In this document: positions 1-9,969 of the stretch, one piece after another
How the letters are laid out: each line of letters begins with the position of its first letter
Numbering within the stretch: the stretch's first letter is position 1
Assembly (NCBI RefSeq): GCF_014654675.1
Contig: NZ_BNBC01000002.1
Coordinates: forward strand, 124,001-188,000
Length of the DNA: 64,000 nt
Direction: 5' to 3'
DNA from: Streptomyces spiralis
GTDB lineage: Bacteria > Actinomycetota > Actinomycetes > Streptomycetales > Streptomycetaceae
Position numbers and translations under genes: made by a program
Notes under the pieces: generated by a model
Database searches by the model: none
Told to the model about the DNA's origin: nothing
What the model saw: only the letters and a program-made list of their open reading frames with translations

Positions 1-332
1 ATCGCGGCCACCATCGCCAGCCCGCGGCCTTCGGTGGCCAGCGGCGCGATCTCGCCCAGGTCCTCCACCACGGGAAGACGCGGATCGTGGTCGCGCACGG
101 AGACCGTGAGCCGGTCGAGCAGCAGCTCGAGCTCGACCGTGCACAACTTGTCGGGCCGGGCGTGCTGGTGGACGTTGGTCAGCAACTCCGTCACACCGAG
201 CGCCGCCCGGTCGATCAGAGGGTCAAGATGCCAGTAGCGCAAGTGCGCCGATACGATTCTGCGGACCTGGCCGATCCGCGACGGCAGGGCTTGGAGCTCC
301 ACCGTGCAGTGCCTGCTTGGGTGACTGATCAC
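1..332 (-). CDS. ATP-binding anti-sigma-like protein (HATPase_c), C-terminus beyond window
   Basis: About 110 residues are visible and the gene runs off the left edge. The frame has the ATP-binding motifs of the RsbW/SpoIIAB-like HATPase fold: an N-box ELLTNVHQHA near residue 50, a G1-like DHDPRLP near residue 82 and a G2-like GRGLAMV at the edge. Streptomyces encode many such small stand-alone ATPases, thought to act as anti-sigma or regulatory switch kinases in the cytoplasm; the partner is not visible here. The GTG start is chosen because a GGGGAG ribosome site lies 8 bases before it and the motifs begin at normal spacing. The family call is firm; the cellular role is inferred. Confidence 0.75.
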   Translation of the reverse strand, partial: MISHPSRHCTVELQALPSRIGQVRRIVSAHLRYWHLDPLIDRAALGVTELLTNVHQHARPDKLCTVELELLLDRLTVSVRDHDPRLPVVEDLGEIAPLATEGRGLAMVAA

Positions 333-530
333 GGCTGCGACTCCCCGACGTTGAGGTCCGGAAGAACACGACGTTTCGGATGCAGCAGGACGCCTGCGTG
401 ACACTGCCGCCTGCTGTCGTGGCCGGCGGGCTGGTTCGCAGCGTTATCGCCGGTAAACCCAGAGTGACGTGAGACCAGCGTGACGCAAGGGGTTCGGCAC
501 CGCAACTTCGAGCCACCTTCGCGACCGGCG

Positions 531-854
531 TCAGCCGCCGCGTCCCGCCGCCCTGCGGACGGCCTCGACGAACCGGCGTGCCGCCGGCGGTCCCGCCTCG
601 CCCGGAGCGGGGTCCGCCGCGCCCAGGGTCAGCGAGTAGCGGTTGCCGTTGAGGTCGGCGAGCGCCCGGTCGGCGGGGCCCAGCCAGGGCCTGGACGCGC
701 GCACCGCCCGCACCGGCGCGCTGTCGATCTCGCTGCCGTAGCTGGTGAGCAACTCCAGCCTGCCGTCGCTGATCCGGATCCGCCCGGCCCGGGTGATCGA
801 GCGCAGCCGTCGGGCGATCCGCACGCCCGTGGCCGTGAACTCCGGTTCCGCCAT
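531..854 (-). CDS. Small basic protein of unknown function
   Basis: This reads as 107 residues from an ATG with GAGGGGG 8 bases upstream. The frame stays open further upstream, but that part has shadow-like composition and no ribosome site. The protein is rich in Arg and Ala, with no signal peptide, membrane segment or recognised domain. The middle (residues about 20-60, around RIRISDGRLELL and LADLNGNRY) alternates in a way that suggests short beta strands. It is transcribed away from the PLP-enzyme gene at 1225. I do not recognise the family; coding status rests on codon bias and the ribosome site. Confidence 0.55.
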   Translation of the reverse strand: MAEPEFTATGVRIARRLRSITRAGRIRISDGRLELLTSYGSEIDSAPVRAVRASRPWLGPADRALADLNGNRYSLTLGAADPAPGEAGPPAARRFVEAVRRAAGRGG

Positions 855-1224
855 CGCTGCCGCCCCCTCGTGCGTGCCGCCGGCTCCTGGCTCCGCACCG
901 TCCCGAGCCGACGTGGTCCGTCCGGGATCCCGTGGGCGTCCCGTCGGGCTCTTCGTCCCGCGCGGTGGAGTCTGCCCCCCTTCGGCACGCGGCACCAGTG
1001 CACGCGGCCCCTTCCCGGCCGGCGCCCGGAGCATTCGCGCGAATGCGCCCCCACCGATGCGCGCCGTGCGCCGGTGACGCGCCCCTGGCGAGCCGTTCCC
1101 CAGGCCCGACTTTGATCCGCCCAAAGTGGCGTTTATGCAGGTGAGAAGCGTGCGGAAGGTGTCTATCATCGGTGGCGTCCGGCCGCGCGACACGCCGTCG
1201 GCGCCCAGAGTGAGGAGTCCCGCC
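855..1224. other. 370-bp divergent intergenic region
   Basis: This gap separates the leftward gene starting at 854 from the rightward gene at 1225. I see no RNA gene, repeat or strong palindrome. A possible -10 element TATCAT lies at 1164-1169 on the plus strand without a convincing -35. The ribosome site of the right-hand gene (GAGGAG, 1212-1217) is at its edge. Confidence 0.4.
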
Positions 1225-2349
1225 GTGAGCACCATCGAGCAGCGCCGGACCGGTGAAACACTGGACCTCGACCGCAGCGACAGCGGCTACCGGGACTGGC
1301 TCAAAGAGGCCGTCCGCAAGGTCCAGGCGGACGCCAACCGGTCGGCCGACACCCACCTGCTGCGCTTCCCGCTGCCCGAGGACTGGGGCATCGACCTGTA
1401 TCTGAAGGACGAGTCGACGCACCCGACCGGCAGCCTCAAGCACCGCCTGGCCCGCTCCTTGTTCCTCTACGGCCTGTGCAACGGCTGGATCCGGCCCGGC
1501 CGCCCGGTGATCGAGGCCTCCAGCGGCTCGACGGCCGTCTCCGAGGCGTACTTCGCGAAGCTGATCGGCGTGCCCTTCATCGCGGTGATGCCCCGCACGA
1601 CGAGCGCCGAGAAGTGCCGTCTGATCGAGTTCCACGGCGGGCGGTGCCACTTCGTGGACGACCCGCGCACCATGTACGAGGCCTCCGCCCGGCTCGCAGT
1701 GGAGACCGGCGGCCACTACATGGACCAGTTCACCTACGCCGAGCGGGCCACGGACTGGCGCGGCAACAACAACATCGCCGAATCCATCTTCCGCCAACTG
1801 GAGTTGGAGCGTTTCCCGGAGCCCGCGTGGATCGTCGCCACCGCCGGCACCGGCGGCACCTCCGCGACCATCGCGCGCTACGTCCACTACATGCAGTACG
1901 ACACCCGCATCTGTGTCGCCGACCCGGACAACTCCTGCTTCTTCGAGGGCTGGGCGACCGGCGATCCGGACGTCACCTGCGACTGCGGCTCGCGCATCGA
2001 GGGCATCGGCCGGCCGCGGATGGAACCGAGCTTCGTGCCCGGCGCCATCGACCGGATGATGAAGGTGCCCGACGCGGCCGCCGTCGCCGCCGTACGGGCA
2101 CTGGAAGGGGCCATCGGCCGCAAGGCGGGCGGCTCGACCGGCACCGGACTGTGGAGCGCCCTGAAGATCGTCGCCGAGATGCTGGCCGAGGGACGCCAGG
2201 GCAGCGTGGTCACCCTGCTGTGCGACCCGGGCGACCGCTACCTCGACAAGTACTACTCGGACACATGGCTGGCCGAACAGGGCCTGGACAGCGCCCCGTA
2301 CACGGCCGCGATCGGCACCTTCCTCGCCACGGGGGAGTGGCCCCGCTGA
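1225..2349 (+). CDS. PLP-dependent cysteine synthase-like enzyme (Cds1/CysM type)
   Basis: The 374-residue product belongs to the fold-type II PLP family of cysteine synthases and L-cysteine desulfhydrases. The Schiff-base lysine is K72 in TGSLKHR, a substrate-loop-like [11 protein letters not shown] follows near residue 95, and the glycine-rich phosphate cup [12 protein letters not shown] is near residue 210. Length and the extended C-terminus fit the actinobacterial Cds1-like group, which degrades L-cysteine to sulfide, pyruvate and ammonia; cysteine synthesis cannot be excluded. GTG at 1225 is preferred over in-frame upstream starts because GAGGAG lies 7 bases before it. It converges on an SRPBCC gene with a 28-base gap. 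Confidence 0.8.
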   Translation: MSTIEQRRTGETLDLDRSDSGYRDWLKEAVRKVQADANRSADTHLLRFPLPEDWGIDLYLKDESTHPTGSLKHRLARSLFLYGLCNGWIRPGRPVIEASSGSTAVSEAYFAKLIGVPFIAVMPRTTSAEKCRLIEFHGGRCHFVDDPRTMYEASARLAVETGGHYMDQFTYAERATDWRGNNNIAESIFRQLELERFPEPAWIVATAGTGGTSATIARYVHYMQYDTRICVADPDNSCFFEGWATGDPDVTCDCGSRIEGIGRPRMEPSFVPGAIDRMMKVPDAAAVAAVRALEGAIGRKAGGSTGTGLWSALKIVAEMLAEGRQGSVVTLLCDPGDRYLDKYYSDTWLAEQGLDSAPYTAAIGTFLATGEWPR

Positions 2350-2377
2350 GCCGGACGGCCGGTGTGTCCCGGGCCGG

Positions 2378-2851
2378 TCAGCGCCCGGACAGGCGCCGGT
2401 CCAGGGCGGTCACGGCACCCCGGAAGGCACGCCCGAATCCCACCCGGCCCAGAGAGACGGCGAGCCGGAAGACCGCCGTACCGTCGGCGGCGACGGTCCA
2501 CCGCACCCGCGTGCCCGTCCCGGCCGGAGCCAGCCGCCACTCCTCGACCAGCGCACGGGCGCCCGGCGCGTTGGTGACGTCGACGCGGTAGGCGTACACC
2601 TCGGGGGACCGGGCGACGAGGACCGCCTCCTCGAACCGTGTCCCGCCCCAGAGCCGGATGTCCCGCTTGGCGCCGTCCCCGAGTGGCCGCGCGGAGGTCA
2701 CCGCCGGGAACCACTGCGCCCAGCCCGGCACGTCCTCGGCGAGCGCGGAGAAGACCCGCTCGGGGGAGGCGGCGACCTCCCGTGCGAAGACCAGCCGTAC
2801 CGGCGCGGTCTCCACGAAGCCGCTCTCCACGGGACGCAGACGGTGAGCCAT
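2378..2851 (-). CDS. SRPBCC / START-like domain protein
   Basis: The 157-residue protein has the helix-grip pattern of the SRPBCC superfamily (polyketide cyclase/dehydrase and lipid transfer). An N-terminal strand VRLVFAREV is followed by the characteristic ASPERVFSALAEDVPGWAQW segment, strands ending in AYRVDVTN and EWRLAPAGTGTRVRWTV, and a C-terminal long helix. Such proteins bind hydrophobic ligands; the ligand cannot be told from sequence. ATG at 2851 has AAGGGGG 8 bases upstream, which decides against a TTG 30 bases further out. It seems to be a single-gene unit. Confidence 0.75.
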   Translation of the reverse strand: MAHRLRPVESGFVETAPVRLVFAREVAASPERVFSALAEDVPGWAQWFPAVTSARPLGDGAKRDIRLWGGTRFEEAVLVARSPEVYAYRVDVTNAPGARALVEEWRLAPAGTGTRVRWTVAADGTAVFRLAVSLGRVGFGRAFRGAVTALDRRLSGR

Positions 2852-2966
2852 GGACAGGGCCCCCTTCACGCACGGCGACAAGGCGGTGGCACGAGCACCG
2901 CCGCCACCGTAGCTGATGCCCTCTCAGCCGTCTCCCGCGGGCCCGTCAGCGGTCTCCCGCAGGCCC

Positions 2967-3794
2967 TCAGACGTCTTCCCCGTCCCCCGGCTCGCCCGCC
3001 ACCACCAGCCGCAGGTGCTCCGAGATCTCCGCGCGCGCCTCGGCCGGGAGCCCGGCATCCGTCACCAGCGTGTCGATCCGCTCCAGCGTGGCGAAGGAAC
3101 TCAGGCCCACCACACCCCACTTGGTGTGGTCGGCGACCACCACGACCCGCCGCGCGGACTGCACCAGCCGCCGGTTGGTCTCGGCCTCCGCGAGGTTCGG
3201 CGTCGACAGACCGGCCTCGGCCGATATCCCGTGCACGCCGAGGAACAGCATGTCGAAGTGGAGCGCGGCGATCGCCTGGTCGGCCACCGGCCCCACCAGC
3301 GAGTCGGACGGGGTGCGCACCCCGCCGGTCAGCACCACCGTCGCCGCGCCCTGCCGCTGGCCCGAGGCGCGCTGCGCGGTGTGGAAGACGTCCGCCACCC
3401 GCACCGAGTTGGTGACCACCGTCAGGTCCGGCACGTCCACCAGATGATGGGCCAGCGCGTACGTCGTCGTACCGCCCGACAGGGCGATCGCCGTGCCCGG
3501 TGCGACCAGCCGCGCCGCCGCCCGCGCGATGTCCTCCTTGGCCGTGAGCTCCAGACCCGACTTGGCCTCGAAGCCCGGCTCGTGCGTGCTGGCCTCCACC
3601 ACCGGAACCGCGCCGCCGTGCACCTTCTCCAGCACACCCTGGCGGGCCAGCGCGTCCAGGTCGCGGCGGATCGTCATGTCCGACACGCCGAGCTTCCGGG
3701 TCAGCTCGTTGACCCGGACACCGCCACGGCGGCGGACCTCGTCCAGGATCAGGGCGCGCCGCTGCTCCGCGAGGAGGTTCTGATTCTCACTCAC
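2967..3794 (-). CDS. DeoR/GlpR-family transcriptional regulator
   Basis: The 275-residue regulator has an N-terminal winged helix-turn-helix (residues about 6-60, with RRALILDEV and the family signature MTIRRDLDAL followed by VLEKVHGGAV). The C-terminal DeoRC sensor domain (about 80-240) has the sugar-phosphate-binding SGGTTTYA, VVTNS and LTGG motifs. Family members repress sugar or sugar-alcohol catabolic operons and are released by phosphorylated sugars. No sugar gene lies beside it, so the target is unknown. The GTG start has GGAG 5 bases before it. Confidence 0.85.
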   Translation of the reverse strand: MSENQNLLAEQRRALILDEVRRRGGVRVNELTRKLGVSDMTIRRDLDALARQGVLEKVHGGAVPVVEASTHEPGFEAKSGLELTAKEDIARAAARLVAPGTAIALSGGTTTYALAHHLVDVPDLTVVTNSVRVADVFHTAQRASGQRQGAATVVLTGGVRTPSDSLVGPVADQAIAALHFDMLFLGVHGISAEAGLSTPNLAEAETNRRLVQSARRVVVVADHTKWGVVGLSSFATLERIDTLVTDAGLPAEARAEISEHLRLVVAGEPGDGEDV

Positions 3795-4116
3795 GTGGGC
3801 TCCGGTTCCTTTCGCCTCACACCGTCCGACACGCCCGGCGTACCCACCCCGACGAGGAGGTTCGCCGTACCGCGGGTGCGCGGCCGTCCCATCCTTTCAC
3901 GGGTCGCCCACCGTCGCGCCATCGCCTGCCTGGACGCGCACGTGCCGGGACCCGCACCCGTCGTGCCGCGCGCAGCCCTGCCGCGGCCCGCCCCGCAGGC
4001 GTCACCCGGATCGTGGAGATTCCGTTACAGGGGGTGTGCGGGCACGCCGGCGGCGGCGATCCTGGAGTCCGCACGGACACAGGCGACGATGCGGCATCAC
4101 GGGGGAAGTGCGAACA
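3795..4116. other. 322-bp divergent intergenic region
   Basis: The region lies between the DeoR gene (leftward) and the membrane hydrolase gene (rightward). It probably holds both promoters, but I see no clear -35/-10 pair, no strong dyad and no RNA gene. GGGGGAA at 4101-4107 is the ribosome site of the right-hand gene. Confidence 0.35.
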
Positions 4117-6552
4117 GTGGAACGCGCACAGCTCGACCCAGCGGCGCCCCACCCGGACGTGCCGCCCGGCACGGACCGCGCGCCGGACGCGCCCGCGCCG
4201 CCCGCGCGGGCCGGAGCCGCCCTGGAACTCCTGGTCCACGGAGTCGGCGGCACCACACCCGAGAAGATGCTGGACGACCCGCGCACCGTGCGGATCACCG
4301 GCGACGACACGGCCGCCGTCTACCGGCGCGCCACCGACGTCGACGCCGAGGCCCGGCCGGACCGGACCCACGGCGGCGGCCGGCCGGTGCCCGAGGCGTA
4401 CGTCTGGTGCAACCTCACCTCCGGCAACGGCAGCCGGGCCCTGTGGCTGCTGCTGCTTCCGTTCATGGTCGTCAACCTCGCCCACTGGATGCGTCCCACC
4501 GCACACGGCCGCCCCCGCACGGTGCGCCTGTACGGACTGCTCGTCCGGCTCACCGGTCTGACCCTGACCGTGCTGCTCGTCGCCGCCGCCTGCGAGGTCG
4601 CGCTCGACCTCGCCGTCTGGCAGTGCGCGGGCACGCGCGCGTGCGCCGTACGCCACTCCTGGCTCGGCTTCCTCTCACCGGGCGCCGGCGGCTGGTGGAG
4701 CACGCCCGGCCGCCGGCTCGCCCTCGCCGCCCTGGTCCCCACCGCGCTCACCGGCCTGCTGTGGTACCTCTCCCACCGCACCTGGAACGCCTACGAGTCC
4801 CAGCAGCCCCTCTCCCGCGAGGGCGAGCCCGAACCCGGGGAGGACGACGACAGCGGCGCCCTGGGCCGCCCCGGCTTCTGGTACGGGCGCCGCCTGGTGG
4901 CCCGGCTGCGTGCCGCCCACACCGCCGCCGGCCTGCTGACCGTGGCCGCCGCCGTCGCCGCCCCGGCCGCGCACGCCGACCGGCGCCCCGGCGGCTCCAC
5001 GACGCTGGACACCCTGGGATGGCTCCTGCTGGCCGCCCTGGCCGGCACGGCGGCCGTCGTGCTGGGTGTGGTCTGCCGCCGGGGCCGCAGCGAGCACAGG
5101 CTCGACCGGCACCTGGACCGCCACCTGGTACGCCGGCTGCCCCTCGGCGCACTCCTGCTGCTCGTGCTCGCCGCGCTGTACGCCGGCTGGGCGCGCCCGG
5201 AGTGGCACTCGACGGGCCGGCCGGCGGGCGACGCCACCTTCGGCGGCATCGCCCTGGGCCAGGGCCTGCTGGTCGTCGCCCTCGCGGTCACCGCACACCG
5301 ACTGCACCGCACCCGCCCCCCGGCGCGGAACGCCGGTCCGGCGGCAGACGCCTCCACCGGCCCCGGCGCCGCGCTGCGCGGCCTCGGCGGTCCGGCGGTC
5401 GCCATGCTGGCCTGCGCGCTCGGCGGACTGATGTCCGGCGGGGTCGCCCAGCGCGTGTCCGACTGGCTGGACGGCACCGGCACCTCCATCCCGGGCCCGC
5501 CGGTCCTGCTCACCTGGCAGGCGTCCGTCATCCCGCCGCTGCTGCTGATCCTGCTGGTGCTCTGCGGCCGGCTGGCCGGGCAGGCCTGGCGCCTGGCCCG
5601 CGCCGAACGCCCCCTCGTGGAACGGCAGTACCCGGACGAGCCCAAGGATCCCGAACGCACCCGCCGGATCGCCCGCACCCGCGCGATGGCCACCCTCACC
5701 GACGACGGCCCTCTCGTCGTCGGTGTCACCTCCGCCGCCACCCTCCTGCTGGGCGCCGCGGCCCTCGCGGGCGCCCTCGGCACCGACCGGACACCGGCGG
5801 GTGCAGCCGCCGACGCGCCGCCCGTCGTCCAGGGCGCCGCCGAGTCCGCCCAGACGCTGGGCTCCTGGCTGATCGGTCTGGGCTTCATACTGCTGGTGAC
5901 CTGGGGCCGACGCGCCTACAAGGACGCCTCCGCCCGGCGCACCATCGGCATCCTCTGGGACGTCGGCACCTTCTGGCCGCGCGCCGCCCACCCCTTCGCA
6001 CCGCCCTGCTACGCCGAACGCGCGGTGCCCGACCTCACCTGGCGGATGGCGACCTGGACCCGGGCCACGGGCGGCCGGCTGGTGCTCTCCGGCCACTCCC
6101 AGGGCAGCGTGCTGGCCGCCGCGGCGGCCTGGCAGCTCTCACCGTCCGTGCGGGGCCGGGTCGCCCTGCTCACCTACGGCTCCCCGCTGACCCGGCTCTA
6201 CGGCCGCTGGTTCCCGGCCCACTTCGGGGCGGACGCCCTCGCCGCCCTGCACCGTGACGTCGACTGCTGGCGCAACCTGTACCGGCGTACCGACCCCATC
6301 GGCGGCCCCATCGGGCTGTCCGGCGGCAGCGGTCCGGAGGTTGACCACGCCCCGCTGAAGGACCCGCTCGGCTACGGCCGCACCGCACGGCATCCCCTGC
6401 CCGCCCCGATCCTCGGCCACTCCGACTACCAGGCCGACCCTGCCTTCGCCGAGGAACGCCGGCGGCTGCTGGCCCGACTGCGCCCGGACCTGCCGGCCCC
6501 ACGGGAAGAAGGGAAGGAGGCTCAGGGCAGCGAGGGCAGGTCCTCGGCGTAG
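4117..6552 (+). CDS. Polytopic membrane protein with C-terminal lipase-type alpha/beta hydrolase
   Basis: The 811-residue protein starts with an alpha/beta-hydrolase-like first strand and oxyanion motif ([10 protein letters not shown], about residue 30). About ten hydrophobic segments follow (residues about 110-610, for example [14 protein letters not shown] and [14 protein letters not shown]). The C-terminal soluble part carries the nucleophile elbow [15 protein letters not shown] (about residue 655). The hydrolase fold thus appears to be interrupted by a large membrane insert. This resembles uncharacterised Streptomyces integral-membrane proteins, and the substrate is unknown. GTG at 4117 lies 9 bases after GGGGGAA; GTG at 4108 is a less well-spaced alternative. 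Its last 31 bases overlap the convergent beta-helix/AAA+ gene. Confidence 0.7.
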   Translation: MERAQLDPAAPHPDVPPGTDRAPDAPAPPARAGAALELLVHGVGGTTPEKMLDDPRTVRITGDDTAAVYRRATDVDAEARPDRTHGGGRPVPEAYVWCNLTSGNGSRALWLLLLPFMVVNLAHWMRPTAHGRPRTVRLYGLLVRLTGLTLTVLLVAAACEVALDLAVWQCAGTRACAVRHSWLGFLSPGAGGWWSTPGRRLALAALVPTALTGLLWYLSHRTWNAYESQQPLSREGEPEPGEDDDSGALGRPGFWYGRRLVARLRAAHTAAGLLTVAAAVAAPAAHADRRPGGSTTLDTLGWLLLAALAGTAAVVLGVVCRRGRSEHRLDRHLDRHLVRRLPLGALLLLVLAALYAGWARPEWHSTGRPAGDATFGGIALGQGLLVVALAVTAHRLHRTRPPARNAGPAADASTGPGAALRGLGGPAVAMLACALGGLMSGGVAQRVSDWLDGTGTSIPGPPVLLTWQASVIPPLLLILLVLCGRLAGQAWRLARAERPLVERQYPDEPKDPERTRRIARTRAMATLTDDGPLVVGVTSAATLLLGAAALAGALGTDRTPAGAAADAPPVVQGAAESAQTLGSWLIGLGFILLVTWGRRAYKDASARRTIGILWDVGTFWPRAAHPFAPPCYAERAVPDLTWRMATWTRATGGRLVLSGHSQGSVLAAAAAWQLSPSVRGRVALLTYGSPLTRLYGRWFPAHFGADALAALHRDVDCWRNLYRRTDPIGGPIGLSGGSGPEVDHAPLKDPLGYGRTARHPLPAPILGHSDYQADPAFAEERRRLLARLRPDLPAPREEGKEAQGSEGRSSA

Positions 6553-8963
6553 AGCAGCGTCAGATCGTCGGTGCTCGGGTCGTCGAGCTGGGCCACCCGG
6601 CCCGCGTGCCGCTCCACCATCGCCTCGAAGGTCTGGCGCGCGGTGCGGCCGTTGCCGAACGCGGCACCCTTCGGGATCTCGGTGAAGTACTTCACCAGCG
6701 CCTCCGCCGTCCCCGAGGCCAGCCGGTACTCGTGCTCCTCGGCCTGCTGCTCCACGATCCGCAGCAGTTCGTCGGGGCCGTAGTCGCCGAAGGTGATGGT
6801 GCGGGAGAAACGCGAGGCCACACCCGGGTTGACGGACAGGAAGCGCTCCATCTCGGCCGTGTAGCCGGCGACGATCACCACGACGGCGTCCCGGTGGTCC
6901 TCCATCAGCTTCACCAGCGTGTCGATGGCCTCCTTGCCGAAGTCGCGTCCGGCGTCCTCCGGGGAGAGCGCGTACGCCTCGTCGATGAACAGCACCCCGC
7001 CGCGCGCCCGTTCGAACGCCTCCTGGGTGCGGATCGCGGTGGAGCCGATGTGCTCACCGACCAGGTCGACCCGGGACACCTCGACGAGATGGCCCTTCTC
7101 CAGCACGCCGAGCGAGGCCAGAATCTCGCCGTACAGGCGGGCCACCGTCGTCTTGCCGGTGCCGGGGGAGCCGGTGAAGACCAGATGGCGCTTGACCGAC
7201 GCGGCCTTCAGACCGGCCCGCTGCCGCCGCCGGCCCACCTCGATCATGTCGGTCAGGGCGCGGACCTCCCGCTTCACGCTGTCCAGGCCCACCAGCGCGT
7301 CGAGTTCGCCCAGCACGTCCTTCGCGGTGCGCGTCGGCTGCTCCGGTTCCGGCGCGGTCAGCAGCGGCTCCTGCTCGGTGCTGCGCTGGCCGGGGATGGC
7401 GCCCAGCAGACCGGGCGACGGGTCCGGCGTCTGCTGCACGGCCGTCTCCCGCGCCACGGGCGGGCGCACCCCGCCGCTCTGGTCGCTGGTGCAGTCCTCG
7501 ACCACCGGCCCCGACCCGGCCGCCGCGTCCGGCCCGCCGTCGGCGAACTCGTAACCGCCGCGCGCGCACCGCTCCGTACGGCACTTCCTGAGCGTCGTAC
7601 GGCAGCCGTCGATCACATGGAAGCCGTAGCCGCCGCTGCCCGTCACCCGGCAGCCCAGGAAGCTGCCGCGGCCGCCGGCGGAGACATAGAAACCGGCCTC
7701 GGCGGGGGAGGAGACGGTGCAGCGCTCGATGGTGGGATCGGCGCCCTTGGTGACGATCACGCCGGTCTGCGTGCCGTCCACCGTGCAGTTGTTGAGCGTG
7801 CCCCCGCTGCCGTGGTCACGGAACCAGGCGCCGGTGGCCGCCTCCTTGATCCGGCAGTCGTCGAGCTGAGCGGTGGCGCCGTCGCTCACCGACACCGCGG
7901 TGTTGCGCACCTGGGACAGGTCGCTGTCGACGACGTCGGCGCGGGAACCCCGGTCCAGGACGAACAGCGCGTCCGGCACGTCGTGCACCCGGCAGGAGTC
8001 CAGGACCGCCGTCGCGCCGTCGCTGACCCACACCGCCGGATAGTCGCCGGTGCTGTCGAAGATCTCGCACTGGTTGGCGTCCACCCGCGTGCCGGGGTCC
8101 CACACCGACAGTCCGTTGCGCCCGAACCGGCGCACCGTGGTCCGGGTCAGGGTCAGCACCGAACGCGAGCGCAGGTCCACCGCGTTCTCAGGGATGTCGT
8201 GGATGCGGCAGTCGGCGAGGGTGAGGACGGCGTCCGTGTCGAGGGTGACCCCGTCCGCGGTGGTGCGGTGCACATCGCAGTCGGTGAGGTGCGCGGTGGC
8301 CCGCCCGGTGATCTGCACACCGCTGCCCCGCACCTCGTACACCTCGCAACCCACCGCCTCCAGGGCTGAGTTGTCGCCCGTGACGGTGATGCCCGCGCCC
8401 GCGGTGTGGTGGACGCGGCAGCGCTCCAGCCGCGGATGGGCGCCGCCGCGGACCGCCACGCCCGACTGCCCGGCCGCGACGATCTCGCACTCCTCGAACA
8501 CCCCGCCGCCGCCGTCGACTACGGCGAGACCGATACCCGCCGGGTTGTCGACGGTGCAGCGCCGCACGGTCGGCCGGGCACCGCCACGCACCTCGACGCC
8601 CGTCGCGGACCGGGTCACGATCCGCACGTCCCTCAGCTCCGGCGCGCCCTCCTCCACCAGCAGGGCGGGCGCGGCCGCGTCCTGGCCCTCCACATGAAGG
8701 TCCTGCACCACCGCCGAGGCGCGCACGGTCAGCGGCACCCCGTCCACCGGGGCGATCCGTACCGACCCCGCGGAGCCCTCGGGTCCCCGGAGGGTCACCG
8801 CCCGCTGGACGACGAGGTTCTCGCGGTAGGTGCCCGGGGCCACGGTGAGGACGTCGCCGTCCGCCGCGGCCTCCAGGGCGGCGGCGAGCGACGCGTACTC
8901 ACCCGTGCGGCGCCGCCACCGCGAAGTGCCGGTGTGCGTCACCTGGACCGTGCCCTGTGCCAT
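6522..8963 (-). CDS. Right-handed parallel beta-helix and AAA+ ATPase fusion protein
   Basis: The 813-residue protein has two parts. Residues about 20-485 form a run of short repeats typical of pectate-lyase-like right-handed beta-helices (recurring patterns such as [14 protein letters not shown] and [14 protein letters not shown]). After a Gln/Pro/Glu-rich linker, residues about 540-813 are a CbxX/CfqX-type AAA+ ATPase. It has Walker [10 protein letters not shown] (about 598-606), Walker [11 protein letters not shown] (about 657) and a sensor region ending in SRFSRTITF. The ATPase half resembles EccA of type VII secretion and the Rubisco activase CbbX group. No signal peptide is present, so it is probably cytosolic. 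The helix may bind a substrate presented to the ATPase; this is inference. The ATG lies behind GGTGGGGGG at a rather long spacing. Confidence 0.8.
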   Translation of the reverse strand: MAQGTVQVTHTGTSRWRRRTGEYASLAAALEAAADGDVLTVAPGTYRENLVVQRAVTLRGPEGSAGSVRIAPVDGVPLTVRASAVVQDLHVEGQDAAAPALLVEEGAPELRDVRIVTRSATGVEVRGGARPTVRRCTVDNPAGIGLAVVDGGGGVFEECEIVAAGQSGVAVRGGAHPRLERCRVHHTAGAGITVTGDNSALEAVGCEVYEVRGSGVQITGRATAHLTDCDVHRTTADGVTLDTDAVLTLADCRIHDIPENAVDLRSRSVLTLTRTTVRRFGRNGLSVWDPGTRVDANQCEIFDSTGDYPAVWVSDGATAVLDSCRVHDVPDALFVLDRGSRADVVDSDLSQVRNTAVSVSDGATAQLDDCRIKEAATGAWFRDHGSGGTLNNCTVDGTQTGVIVTKGADPTIERCTVSSPAEAGFYVSAGGRGSFLGCRVTGSGGYGFHVIDGCRTTLRKCRTERCARGGYEFADGGPDAAAGSGPVVEDCTSDQSGGVRPPVARETAVQQTPDPSPGLLGAIPGQRSTEQEPLLTAPEPEQPTRTAKDVLGELDALVGLDSVKREVRALTDMIEVGRRRQRAGLKAASVKRHLVFTGSPGTGKTTVARLYGEILASLGVLEKGHLVEVSRVDLVGEHIGSTAIRTQEAFERARGGVLFIDEAYALSPEDAGRDFGKEAIDTLVKLMEDHRDAVVVIVAGYTAEMERFLSVNPGVASRFSRTITFGDYGPDELLRIVEQQAEEHEYRLASGTAEALVKYFTEIPKGAAFGNGRTARQTFEAMVERHAGRVAQLDDPSTDDLTLLYAEDLPSLP

Positions 8964-9114
8964 GGCGTTGCTGTGCCCCCACCTCGTACTGATGGCGCGT
9001 TCACCGTCGGGGCACGCCCCTACGGCTCGCTCGTGCGCGGGTCGTTGCCGAATGCGTCGGCCGGTCCACCGTAGCGTGCGCGCGAGCGGTCGGTTGACCG
9101 GAGGCGGCAGGCCG

Positions 9115-9720
9115 TCAGCTGCCGGTGCCGGTGCGACCCCAGTCCGGGCCCGCGCGGTCCCAGGCCCGGTCCCAGCCCGCGTACCGGCGGCGGAGCAGTC
9201 GCCAGACGATCAGTCTGCGTATGCACTCCACCAGTCCGGCGGTCAGCATGGCCGCGCCGAGCCCGGCCAGCACGGCATGGGTGGTGGCCGTGGCGGGGTC
9301 CAGGGGGCGGGTCACGGTCCGCCCGTGACCGTCGGTCCACAGCGTGAAGTGGTCGCCGGGGTGGGGGGACTTGAGGTCCGTGGTGACCTGGCCGTGCCGC
9401 CGCGTGCCGTCCGGGGCGGTCCAGTCGGCTTCGACGCGGCTGCGTATGTCCCGCCCCGAGGAGATCTCCGGGTCGGGCGCCGGCGCCACCTGACGCACCT
9501 TCCTCACCACGGTGGCCGTCACCGTGTGCCGGGTCTGACGCTGGTCCCGCACCGACTGCTGGAGGGCGCCCTGGGCGGCGGAACCGGCGAGGGCGCCGAG
9601 CACGGGGGCGGCGACCAGGATCAGCAGCAGGGCCGCCAACGCCACCCAGGACTCGGCCAGATCGGTCGTGCGCCGCAGCGGATTGCGCCGCCAGCGCCAC
9701 AGTCCGCAGATCGCTCGCAT
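9115..9720 (-). CDS. Rv1733c-like two-span membrane protein
   Basis: The 201-residue protein starts [17 protein letters not shown], the usual opening of the Rv1733c-like family. It has one membrane span (about residues 25-50, [20 protein letters not shown]), an extracytoplasmic domain with a conserved [15 protein letters not shown] stretch (about 125-140) and a second span (about 145-170). The Arg-rich ends suggest both termini are cytoplasmic. Actinobacteria often carry many paralogues, and no biochemical role is established. ATG at 9720 is chosen over GTG at 9729 because the GAAGGGG site is well spaced only for the inner start. Confidence 0.75.
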   Translation of the reverse strand: MRAICGLWRWRRNPLRRTTDLAESWVALAALLLILVAAPVLGALAGSAAQGALQQSVRDQRQTRHTVTATVVRKVRQVAPAPDPEISSGRDIRSRVEADWTAPDGTRRHGQVTTDLKSPHPGDHFTLWTDGHGRTVTRPLDPATATTHAVLAGLGAAMLTAGLVECIRRLIVWRLLRRRYAGWDRAWDRAGPDWGRTGTGS

Positions 9721-9894
9721 CCGCGGCACCCCCCTTCCCGCTCCGTTGATAACCCCCCGCGGAGCCGCTCACCCGTGAACCCGGCCGAAGAGAGAGCGAA
9801 ATCACCTCCGGCCCGGAGCTCTCATGAAGCTCTCAGAACATTCCAACGACCGGTCCCCGGCCGGGGTTCCCGGACGGAGGTCCGTCGCCGCCCT

Positions 9895-9969
9895 TTCGAG
9901 GAGCGTTCGTTCGAGGAGCGTTCGTTCAAGGAGTGCTCGTTCAAGGAGCGCTCATTCGAGGATCGTGAC
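9895..9969. repeat. Five tandem copies of a 15-bp unit
   Basis: Units begin at 9895, 9910, 9925, 9940 and 9955. The first two are identical (TTCGAGGAGCGTTCG); the next two differ by two to four bases and the fifth is degenerate at its end. The array covers the last codons and the stop of the MOSC gene (stop complement at 9952-9954) and continues 57 bases past it. A palindrome CCCCGGCCGGGG lies 28 bases further at 9855-9866 and may form the terminator. This is probably replication-slippage expansion. Confidence 0.8.

Noticed and set aside
223..1887. About 554-codon minus-strand frame over the left edge genes
   Set aside because: It covers the PLP enzyme on the opposite strand and the ATPase gene in another frame and has no ribosome site.
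2916..6257. About 1,113-codon plus-strand frame across the DeoR gene and the membrane hydrolase gene
   Set aside because: It is extremely rich in Arg/Pro/His, crosses a divergent promoter region and shows no domain; the other frames carry recognised motifs.
9895..9969. 15-bp array considered as a CRISPR-like repeat
   Set aside because: Units are directly adjacent without spacers, and no cas genes are present.
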